NCBI GenBank assembly: GCA_021234155.1
Contig: JAJEKV010000110.1
Coordinates: 2,698,338-2,762,337 of the forward strand
Origin: Isoetes taiwanensis
Taxonomy: Eukaryota > Streptophyta > Lycopodiopsida > Isoetales > Isoetaceae
Length of the DNA stretch: 64,000 nt
Reading direction: 5' to 3'
Part shown: piece by piece, positions 51,001 to 60,664 of the stretch
Numbering within the stretch: position 1 is the stretch's first letter
Layout: every line of letters starts with the position of its first letter
Made by a program: the position numbers and the translations under genes
The notes under the pieces: model-generated
Told to the model about the DNA's origin: nothing
What the model saw: only the letters and a program-made list of their open reading frames with translations
The model's database searches: none

Positions 51001-51103
51001 ATTGATGAGTAGAGAGGTAGCAAATCATATGGGCATGCAGGGATTGATGAGGAGTCCATTTACAGTGAATCAATGGGCAGAATTAGAACACCAAGCTCTG
51101 ATT
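51001..51103 (+). pseudogene. GRF: Growth-regulating factor, QLQ exon, 5' half
   Basis: After a 3' splice site TTTTTTAACAG at 51000 the frame starts MSREVANHMGMQG and gives SPFTVNQWAELEHQALIFKY, the QLQ domain of plant GRF transcription factors, which binds GIF coactivators. Coding stops abruptly at KY, where Copia gag sequence begins (ACATCCACACTGC). The domain resumes 5.7 kb away at 56774 (MMAGANVPPELLNPIRHSVA). The second DNA-binding domain (WRC) is not in the window. Either a pseudogene or an allele destroyed by the insertion. Confidence 0.85.
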
Positions 51104-51199
51104 TTTAAGTATACATCCACACTGCTTAACAGTGTTGCTCCAAACCTGCTTGACATCTTGATAAAAGATTTATCAAGCACAACCTGCTCTGATACCAAA

Positions 51200-51792
51200 T
51201 GATGAAAATAGATCAAAGCAAACACCCTTGTAGATGTTAGACAACAAATCTCACTTCAACAACATCAAGTATTAATGAAATAAACTTGAACAATATTAAT
51301 ATGCCATATAACCATTGAGCAAAATCATAGTCAATTACTGTAGCAATGGTTATAATCGAAACACTGTAGCAATAGGAATTAGTCTGCAAATGAGTTATCG
51401 AATTAGCTCAATAAGAGATCGAAAAACTCAGACAAACTTGCTCATTCATTTAATTTAATCCCGGTACTGATATGTACTAAGGGATTCGTCGGTCTAGGCA
51501 GAAGATCCAGCCGACTCTGAGCTGGAACAATTTAAAATAAGAATGGCTCCATTTCGGTAGCCATATTTTATGGGATAACTATAACTGTAAAATAAATTCC
51601 TTCGAACCATTGACCTTAGGGTTCGATCTTAAAATATATTTACATATGTGACCAAGTTCCCTTAGGCTACTATGTACATCATACGAATAAATATGATGAT
51701 AGGGATCATACCTCTGCTAGCATAGAATAGTTCTGCTTCAACCTTTGCAGTGTGTACTCAAAAATATGATGATCAACATTTGAATTTTAACA
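51200..51792 (-). repeat. 3' LTR of GRF-splitting Copia
   Basis: 593 bp, partner 56181-56773. Contains two ACTGTAGCAAT words also found near 60190-60230 in the third Copia. Confidence 0.9.
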
Positions 51793-51866
51793 CTCCTCCT
51801 TCATCATATTTTAAGATCCCTGTTATTCTCTTTACAGACCCTCATTAAGTTGCATAACCTTAACTT

Positions 51867-54860
51867 TCAGTCACATATTTGTTCCTGTCTGTTTATTCTT
51901 TGTTGGTGCAACCTGTCTGTAACATTCATGTTATTTCTGAACTGAGTAAATTTGCTTTCTGTCAAAGCTTTGTTGAAGACATCAGCTAATTGCTTTGAAG
52001 TATGCACATACCACATTTTAATGTAGCCTTTTTCTGCTAAGTCCCTGATAAAGTGCATATTCAATTCAATATGCTTTGTTCTTTCATGATCTACTAGGTT
52101 TTTTACTATAGCCATGCAACTTTGGCTATCAGTCCATATTGCTGTTGGCTCTTTTTGCATACAGTCTAGCTCATTTAGTAGCCTTCTCAGCCATGCTATT
52201 TCTTTAGAGACTAGAGAGGCAGCAGCATATTCTGCCTCTGCAGATGACATAGCAATTGCACTTTGCTTCTTTGTTCTCCATGCAATAGCTCCTCCTCCAA
52301 GCATTATGATATAACCAGAAGTGGACTTTCTACAACTCAAATCCCTCCCAATCAGATCAATCAGATGCTTGCAAACATGTGTCATTTGAGTTATATGTTA
52401 TTCCAAAGTCCTTTGTTCCCTTTAAGTACCCGAAAGTACTCTTTTTCCTTTGGCCCAAAGGCATTCTCATGGGATTATGTGATCTTCTGCTAAGTACATT
52501 AACTGCATAGGTTATGTCTGGCCTAGTGTTGTTTAATAAATACAAGAGACACCCTATCAAAGCTTGATAAGGTATTTCCTCCATTTCTTTGATTTCTTCT
52601 TCTGATAATCTTGTATCTTCTGTGAGTCTATGACCTGGTACAATAGGTGTTTTTGCAATGTGAGCCTGCTCAAGATTAAATCTCCTTAACATATTGTCAA
52701 TATGCCTGCTTTGTTTGAGGTTGAGAACTTTTGCTTTTCGATCTCTTGACACTTCTATCCCAAGAAATTGCTTAAGCTCTCCCAAGTCTGTCATACAAAA
52801 CCTGTTTTTGAGAATATTTTTTGCAAAGTTGATCCAAGCATTCAAGACTAGTTGTCGCCATTATATGATCAGTCTACATAAAGAGCTATGATGCAAAAAA
52901 GTCATCTCTAATCCTAAACCTCGTATAGGTTTCCATCATTCTCCGCATTTCTCAAACCCTTGTTCTTTAAGAAAGTTATCAATACAGTGATACCATTCAC
53001 GAGGTGCCTGTTTAAGTCCATAAACTGCCCTATTTAGTTTCCACACCATATTCTTGCCTTCTTCAAACCCTTTAGGCTGTCTCAAGTGTATGGTTTCCTC
53101 TAATTTAGCATTCAAAAAAGCAGTCTTTACATCCATATGATGTAATTCTAAATCCATGGCATTTGCTAAACTCAACAATAGTCTTAGACTTGTTAGTTTA
53201 ACAATGGGTGAGTATGTTTCATCATAGTCTTTTCCTCTTTTTTGGGTAAATCCCTGAGCCACAAGTCTTGCTTTGTATTTATGTCCTCCATTTGCAGTTT
53301 GCTTTATCTTATACAACCATTTGCTGCCTATTATGCTCATGTCAGCACTATGTTCTACTAAGTCATATGTATGAGTGTCCTTAAACGACCTCAATTCCTC
53401 ATTCATAGCTTCTGCCCATTTATCTTTGTCAGCTGACCTCATAGCGTCTTCAAAAGACTTTGGTATGTCTGAATCTTCAATGATATTAAGTATTTGATCA
53501 TGGTCAAGCTTTGAATCCTGTATTCTTTTACTTCTTCCTGTGTCTGTTCTCCCATAGTCATTTATGTTAATGTTGGTATCTTCCAGCAACTTTTCAATTT
53601 GGGATTTCCTTTTTCTGCCAATATCAGCTTGACTTTGAGTTTCCCCTTCATGGTCATTGATATTTTCAGTCTCATTCTCATTCATAGGTATGTCTGACTC
53701 ATCTACATCTGACATGTCATTGTCTGAATCATTATCCAATTTATTGTCTTTGCATGCATTGTCTATTTCATTATTTTCCTTTGCCTTCTCATTTTCTGTG
53801 CAGTAGCTTTTCCCCTTTGCTCTATCCTTGTACAAAGTGTTTTCATCGAAATATACATCCCTGCTGATTGTAATTTGCTTTGAGATTGGATTAAATAATC
53901 TATACCCCTTTGCTTCTCCATCATATCCAACCAAGTATCCTATCTCTGCCTTATTGTCCAATTTTTTCCTGATTTCAGAAGGAATATGCGCATATGCCAA
54001 GCATCCATATGTTTTAAACATATCATAGCTTATTTCTTTGCTCGAGTGCCATAATAATTCTGGTATGTTACCTTTCAATGCTGCATTAGGAAGTTTATTT
54101 TGTATGAGTACTGCTGTCTTCAATGTCTCTTCCCATAACTAATTTGGTAAACCACTTTGTTTGATCATAGATCTAACTGCATCAAGTAGAGCCCTGTTTT
54201 TTCTTTCTGCCACTCCATTCTGCTGAGGACTATACCTACATGTCATTTGCCTTTTAATGCCATTTGCTATGCAAAATAGTTTGAATTTTGAAGACAAATA
54301 TTCTCCTCCTCGGTCTGATCTAATGCACTTAAGTTTTTGGCCGCTTTCCTTTCCATTTCAAAGAACATCTTGTTTTTAGAGCTTGCAAAGCTTGTGACTT
54401 CTTTTTTCCGCAAGATGTCTTGCATACTCTAATGTAATCATCTATAAAGTTTATGAAGTATTTTTTTTGTTGGTTCTCGCTTTTGACATTCAAGGGGCCA
54501 CATATATGTCAAGATGCACAAGTTCTAGCACATTCTTGGCTCTGCTTTTTTATTTACCAAATGGTAATCTATTTGTTTTTCCAAGTCTACATCCTTCACA
54601 AACGAAGCCTTCAGGTTTAATCTCTTTACATGATATCCAACCTTTCTTTGCTAGTGATTTCAAGTTGTTACAGTGAGTATGGGCCAGCCTATTGTGCCAT
54701 AATTCTGCTTCAGACAATTTAATGAGATTTATACTACTCACAACAGCATTTTCCATTTGAAACAAGTTTCCAACCCTCTTTGCATAAAATTTTAATTTAT
54801 TATCAAGAAAAATCTTACATCCTTCAGAGTCAAAATTGACTTTATACCCTAAATCCACAA
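51867..54860 (-). pseudogene. Copia integrase, RT and RNase H (broken)
   Basis: Minus strand, right to left: GAG-pre-integrase (LWHNRLAHTHCNN..CEGCRLGKTNRLPF, 54720-54550); broken integrase to 54130; a long frame 54123-52936 with the integrase end (NKLPNAALKGNIPELLW) and RT start (HMDVKTAFLNAKLEETIHL); RT second part 52845-52357 (DLGELKQFLGIEVSRDRKAK); RNase H 52385-51867. The RT active site reads ALYVD then a stop (about 52880-52869), so the second catalytic Asp of YVDD is lost. Frameshifts separate the blocks. Dead as it stands. Confidence 0.85.
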
Positions 54861-55063
54861 GCTAACTAACTGATATCAGATTTTTGATAAGTGTGGGAAC
54901 ACATAGAACATTTTCTATGTCCACAACGTTTCCTTCCAAATCTAATAGCTGCAAAAGACCACTTCCTTCAGCATGTTGCACTTCTCCATTTCCTACTTGA
55001 ATTTTGTTCATCCCGGATGAGTTGACTTCTTAAGTAGATCAAGTAGTTTGAACTCATTGATCT

Positions 55064-56140
55064 TCACCCACTATCAACTACAACAATTTTTGAGATTTTG
55101 TTAGCTCCATCATTTTCATTTGAGTGAATCAACAATTTTCTTACCTCATTTTCATCATCTGTTTCTTGTTTAGAGTCTTCTTCAGTTTCCTTTGCAATAT
55201 GCACTCCAGCAGGCCTCCTTCCACCTCGTCCTCTTCCTGCAAATGATCTTCCTCCTCTAATTTCTTTGGTTTTACCTCGATCTTTTGGAGATGGGCATTT
55301 AGAAGCAACATGTCCCTTTCCATCACAATTATAGCATCTGATTTCCTTTTTTCCAAGCTTTGGGCACTCACTTTTATAGTGCCCTGATTCATGGCAGTAA
55401 AAACAAGTCCCATTGTTCTTTTTCCCTGTGTACAGAATTTCAGAGGTTTCTTCTCCTTCTCTAGTCATTTTTCTTTGCTCATATTCTGTTTTGAGAACCC
55501 TTTCTGCTTCCTCCCTTGTCTTAGTCATGTTTCTTACAAACAAGGCTAGCTGATCATTATCTTTAATTGCTCTAGAAATTTGAAGAACCTGACTTATTTC
55601 TGACACGTGCACTCCAGCTCCAGATAAATCAGCAATGATGTTGTCAAAATTATTGAAAAATTCTGAAACATCACCATCTATGTTTAACTTCAGTCCTCTT
55701 AATTCATTCTCCAACAAGTCTATCTGAGATGAGCTTTTTTGTTCGTATTGTTTTAGTAAATACTGCCACATCTGCCTAGGTGTTTTATCTCTTAGTTTCA
55801 ATCTAATTGTGGGACTTACCTTGCACGAGATAATCCCTTGAGCTTCCTTGATCTTGGCATATCCTGATCTTCCAGTGACAGTCCTTTGAACAGTGGTGGT
55901 ACCTTCTCCTTCTCCTGTACTTGCATTGCCAGCATTAGCATTAACAGAACTTTCAGAAATAGTCCTTACTGTCATGTTATTTTCCATTGCTATTTCAACT
56001 CCTTCTGGATCCACAAGATCCCATAGATCTTCAACTTCAAGAATATGTTTGATGGAGTCCTTCCAGACTTGAAAGCCAGCTCCACCCTTGAATACATCCA
56101 CACTGCTTAACAGTGTTGCTCCAAACCTGCTTGACATCTT
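55064..56140 (-). CDS. Copia gag with two CCHC zinc knuckles and protease start
   Basis: Starts MSSRFGATLLSSVDVFKG at about 56137 (an in-frame ATG just inside the primer site). Then WKDSIKHILEVEDLWDLVDP, the UBN2-type gag core QMWQYLLKQYEQKSSSQIDL and DLLENELRGLKLN. Two knuckles follow, CFYCHESGHYKSEC and CYNCDGKGHVASKC. The frame reaches IVVVDSG, the start of the aspartic protease, and then breaks. The uninterrupted gag suggests it could still form particles. Confidence 0.85.
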   Translation of the reverse strand, partial: KMSSRFGATLLSSVDVFKGGAGFQVWKDSIKHILEVEDLWDLVDPEGVEIAMENNMTVRTISESSVNANAGNASTGEGEGTTTVQRTVTGRSGYAKIKEAQGIISCKVSPTIRLKLRDKTPRQMWQYLLKQYEQKSSSQIDLLENELRGLKLNIDGDVSEFFNNFDNIIADLSGAGVHVSEISQVLQISRAIKDNDQLALFVRNMTKTREEAERVLKTEYEQRKMTREGEETSEILYTGKKNNGTCFYCHESGHYKSECPKLGKKEIRCYNCDGKGHVASKCPSPKDRGKTKEIRGGRSFAGRGRGGRRPAGVHIAKETEEDSKQETDDENEVRKLLIHSNENDGANKISKIVVVDSG

Positions 56141-56180
56141 GATAAAAGATTTATCAAGCACAACCTGCTCTGATACCAAA

Positions 56181-56773
56181 TGATGAAAATAGATCAAAGC
56201 AAACGCCCTTGTAGATGTTAGACAACAAATCTCACTTCAACAACATCAAGTATTAATGAAATAAACTTGAACAATATTAATATGCCATATAACCATTGAG
56301 CAAAATCATAGTCAATTACTGTAGCAATGGTTATAATCGAAACACTGTAGCAATAGGAATTAGTCTGCAAATGAGTTATCGAATTAGCTCAATAAGAGAT
56401 CGAAAAACTCAGAGAAACTTGCTCATTCATTTAATTTAATCCCGGTACTGATATGTACTAAGGGATTCGTCGGTCTAGGCAGAAGATCCAGCCGACTCTG
56501 AGCTGGAACAATTTAAAATAAGAATGGCTCCATTTCGGTAGCCATATTTTATGGGATAACTATAACTGTAAAATAAATTCCTTCGAACCATTGACCTTAG
56601 GGTTCGATCTTAAAATATATTTACATATGTGACCAAGTTCCCTTAGGCTACTATGTACATCATACGAATAAATATGATGATAGGGATCATACCTCTGCTA
56701 GCATAGAATAGTTCTGCTTCAACCTTTGCAGTGTGTACTCAAAAATATGATGATCAACATTTGAATTTTAACA
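56181..56773 (-). repeat. 5' LTR of GRF-splitting Copia
   Basis: 593 bp, followed on the plus strand directly by GRF coding sequence TATGATGGCC. Confidence 0.9.
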
Positions 56774-56870
56774 TATGATGGCCGGAGCAAATGTGCCACC
56801 GGAGCTGCTAAATCCGATCCGGCACAGCGTTGCCCTTAGCGGCCTCATTACTCATCCGACGCTTAGAAGT
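56774..56870 (+). pseudogene. GRF: Growth-regulating factor, QLQ exon, 3' half
   Basis: Reads MMAGANVPPELLNPIRHSVA, then LSGLITHPTLRSEA, completing the QLQ domain begun at 51001. Where the real exon ends is unclear; the sequence turns into a GC-rich palindrome region at about 56880. No WRC domain was found to the right. Confidence 0.8.
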
Positions 56871-56879
56871 GAGGCCTCA

Positions 56880-57337
56880 TTACCCCGTCAGTGGGTTCGC
56901 CTGGGCGAACCCGGCAGGCCAACCAACCTGACACACGCCTGCCACACGCCTGAGTAACCCGGGTTTGGGTTCGCTTGGGCGAACCCAGTGCACCGGAAGT
57001 GGGCTGTGTATAGAGGCGGACAGGCTATCATTCGGGATCACTGGCCACTTAATCCATGGGCAATGTCTGTGTAGTTGGTTTGACTCCGAGCTCTGCTTGG
57101 AATTATGCCCTTTTATTTTATTCTAGCATTGTGATTTGCTACGGGGCATAGTCCCCGAGTTCTGTGTACTGGGGCTAGTCCCCACATTTGATTTTGGCTT
57201 CAGCCTTTTTGGTTTGGTCACGGGGCTTGGTCCCCGAGTTTCAGTCTGGGCTTTTGCCCTATCTTTTGTATTAGGTCCCATAACCCGATTGGGTTCCGTG
57301 GACGTTAAAATTTCCTTCCTTCCTTCCTTCCTTCCTT
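56880..57337 (+). mobile_element. Hairpin-rich element with (TTCC)n tail, plus orientation
   Basis: Contains GGGTTCGC-ctgg-GCGAACCC and TGGGTTCGC-ttg-GGCGAACCCA, then three hairpins of the form GGGGCnnnGTCCCC (about 57139, 57169, 57221), GGGC-tttt-GCCC, and AACCC-GATT-GGGTT before CCGTGGACGTTAAAA and six TTCC repeats (57312-57337). The tail end matches, in reverse, 6026-6090, where the last hairpin is AGATT-GATT-GGTCT. No ORF with a domain. Probably a non-LTR-type repeat; class unknown. Confidence 0.5.
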
Positions 57338-60170
57338 AAGGCCTTTATAATTTTAATTAAAAGCCACCTTAACATACGAAACTTTAACCATTTAAAAATA
57401 ACCCCATGCCGCCCCTAGGCGCTACTTCTGCTCGGAACATTCCCAGGCCACCCCATGGCATTCCTAAAGCAGACTCTCGGTCCCATGGCCCACAAGGACG
57501 ACTTGCCCTTGGTCTTAACAAAATGGTAGAACAAGGCAATGAATCTCTGAGGAGATTCGTAATGTTATAAATGCCTTGCAAATTCAAACCACTCTGGTTT
57601 ATTCAAACAGAATCCGGTTTATTCAAACTGAATCCAGTGCAGATCGAAGACAAAGTAAGAAAGGCGCGTATTATTGCTATGATATTCTACTAGATATTTA
57701 GTTTGTCAATGACACAATTCTTGGCTTTATAGTAAAATTATATTATGCATTAGATTAGCTTAAAAAAGGTTAGAGGGAACCCGGTAGAAGTGGCAAAAGA
57801 ATGCACACATGATTTTGCTCAAGAAATATCGTCTTATAAAGTTTGGTGTGCCAAATAATTAGCCTAAAAAGAGGGACTGGATGTTTTTAATGATAAAACC
57901 AGTGTACTAAAATCCATCTTCGTGGAATTGAACTTCGTATTTTTCTCTTAGCAGGGAGAACGCAGCTTTTCAATTAGAAACTTGCATTTTAAGCTGATTA
58001 TATTTGTTAACTTGATCTTGTAGATTAGGCTACTAATGTTAGGTATTGTGCTTGCAAATTATTTGACTAATATACTAGTAGTTTAAATGAGGAGCTAGTT
58101 GTTTTATATGGAATAGAAATCCATGTCAAAGCTGGCAATACAAGGTCTGAATTGTTTGAAAGCTTCGTACAAAGAAATTCTTCATTCCTATAAGAAGTTC
58201 TAAGAAATTCTTCATAGTCACAAGAAGTTCTGCGGAAGGCTTAGAGCTTATAAAGTTTAAGAAAAATTTCGCAATGTTATTCTAACATGCGCAGAAATTG
58301 CAGAAAGTATTCTTCTGAGGATTTTGTTGCACAAAGTATTCTTTTGGAGGTTTTAAACTCATCGTAGCTTTCGAGAACTAGTAAGCTTCACTTGGAACTA
58401 TAATTGGTTGAGGAAATGGACACTGAGTGTGGGCAAGGTATGGGCTCGACACCTCTTGGGTGATGCATCACCTTCAATGGGATTGAAGTCGTAGACGAGC
58501 AGTGGCTCTCTAGCCCGCCTGTAACTGGCATCATCTTCTGGAAGGGAGTGATCTCCTCCTGCCTCATCGGGAACTGGGGAGATGTAACTTAATAGTAGCC
58601 GCTTCGGCTATGCACCGTGCAGGCTACGGTCAAGCTCCAAGACTTATCAGCCTTGAAAAGTATGCACAGGAGGGGTGAATGGAATGGACTACCCAACGGC
58701 CATGTTCTTATGCCAACCCAATCCATTTGTCATGAATTCTGTCTGCATTGACTTCTAGAGAACCCAAGCCGTCAGTCGATCTCCATGAGTCTGAGCCTTG
58801 GATAGGATTCCCCTTATGTTGATGTTATTGATGTTGTTGTTACAGATGTTATGTTATGGTAATATGGTGAGCTACTCTTCGAGGTGGATATGTATATTAT
58901 TTGATGTTATATGCTCATGTTTGATGTGCTTTCGCAACTAGGTAGGTTGGAGGGAGACAGGATGAATGACACGTCCATTTTTTCCCGTTGGATTCTTGTA
59001 TGTTAGCAAGGATCTGATTAGCTGGATGGCCTCATGTCAGCAAAGGCGTTGACAGGAGCGATGAACTCTGGTTCTGTACAATGGGAGCATCGTATACGAG
59101 CAGGGGATGTCACATGTTCAAAATAATAACTTGTTGAAGTCTAATAAAGGTCTTGTTTGTCCAAACATTCAGATTTATAATAATATCACTTCCAACACAA
59201 TGCAGTGATTTGAAACCCCCAACAACAATACAATCGTGAAATATTTTGCCCTATAGGGCTTTTGCTATACATGCACCTACTTCGTATGCCTGCTATAGAC
59301 AGACGCGACATTGGCAATACCACAAAAGAAAAGAGGGGAACTGCATAGTTAAAAATACAAAAGAAAGATGATAACCATAGTTGATACCATAAAATATTCG
59401 TCAAAGGCATGATGTAGCCGATACCAGATGCTATCTTATATGGATTCTCTCCATGCACAGAAATAATGTAAGGCTTCATTTCTACATTTTTTCTTGTGAA
59501 CATCCTGTATTTATCGTAGTTCAAGATACCACACTAAGGCCCTATGCCTTTATATACAAATTACAATATTTGGTACCATGCCTTCCTACTAATTTAGAAT
59601 GCAATTATAATATTCAAAGAAATCGCATTTCTATGGCAAAGATTGATGAACATAATAAGAGCATCTTTTAAAGTTTTGTATCTCTTGCAATCTAACAGGG
59701 CCTTGACATTGGAAGACCACTTATATCAATAATATAATTATGAGCCAGACAATTAATTGAGCCTGCTTTTATACATCTAGGATGAGCGTCCTGCAATGCA
59801 TAGACTGATATCAACTTTTTTGTATATCAAACACCCTTTGCAATTACAGGACTAAATATATCACCAACATGGAGCCTTGACCATTAAGGCGTAACAATAG
59901 CCATGTGTGATGTGAAAGGACTTTACAACTAGTAAAAGAAATATCTCAGTTTCCAAGTTGCAATGAGGCCAAAAGATTCGTGAACATGTTGGCAGTAAAA
60001 AGTAACATATGGCTTGGAAGCTCAATGCTGAAAGAAAGATATGCTGTTAACAAATTAGGACTACTGAGATGCAGGTTTCAATTCAATAGATATGATTGCT
60101 ATTCACAACAACTTCTATTGAGATAGCAACATTCAATGTTTTCATAAAATGTCAATGCATAAAAAACATT
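57338..60170. other. No gene identified
   Basis: AT-rich with a less AT-rich stretch at about 58430-58720 (ATCACCTTCAATGGGATTGAAG and other words) that could be part of an old LTR. No coding domain, tRNA or clear repeat was recognised on either strand. Confidence 0.4.
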
Positions 60171-60664
60171 GAGATATGAATTTATCAAGTACTGTAGCTA
60201 TGGGTATGACCCATTACTGTAGCAGTGTTGACTGCACCTAATCGTGCAGAAATATCCCCCGACAACACAAGCCACATCTCAAAATTGTGCTTAGTTAACC
60301 AGCCGATCAACCTCCGAACCTATATCTGACATCTATATTCTTCTTACAAATTTTATTTGCTTCATTACGGCCAACTAGGAGTCGGCATTCGGCAGAAGCA
60401 ATCGTGTCTGTTTTCAAAACGGTTTGGCTCCAAATATCATGCCTATACCTCCTCAAATATAATAGGAAACTTAATTTAAGACATATGTTAAAAATAGTTG
60501 ATGCATCCTTTGATATTTTCCCTTCGAATGTGCGACCATGATCTTCCCCTTTTTTTATATTGTAATCACATATGATCATATATCTTCATGAACTAACATT
60601 CTGTGTTGTCTAAGCCTGTACGTTTAAAATCAGTGCTGCTTCAATATGTGATGAACAATTCTCA
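60171..60664 (-). repeat. Probable 3' LTR of third Copia (approximate)
   Basis: Follows AAGGAGGAATG, a polypurine tract, after RNase H on the minus strand; LTR would start TGAGAATTGTTCATCACATA. It shares ACTGTAGC-type words with the LTR of the GRF Copia. The far end is a guess, since no 5' LTR is present for comparison. Confidence 0.4.

Larger units (their letters stand above)
51104..56773 (-). mobile_element. Copia retrotransposon splitting the GRF exon
   Basis: LTRs of 593 bp at 51200-51792 and 56181-56773, on the minus strand TGTTAAAATTC...TTTTCATCA. The primer-binding site TGGTATCAGAGC is next to the right LTR and AAGGAGGAG ahead of the left LTR. Beyond the left LTR the element continues with a second primer site and the first 70-odd bases of gag (51199-51104), so it is the remains of a head-to-tail insertion with one LTR shared. 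I saw two or three differences between LTRs, hence a young insertion. Confidence 0.9.

Noticed and set aside
51002-51202. Single ORF of 66 codons across the GRF/Copia junction as a real fusion protein
   Set aside because: It simply reads from the GRF exon into antisense gag and primer-site sequence; the junction is a deletion scar.
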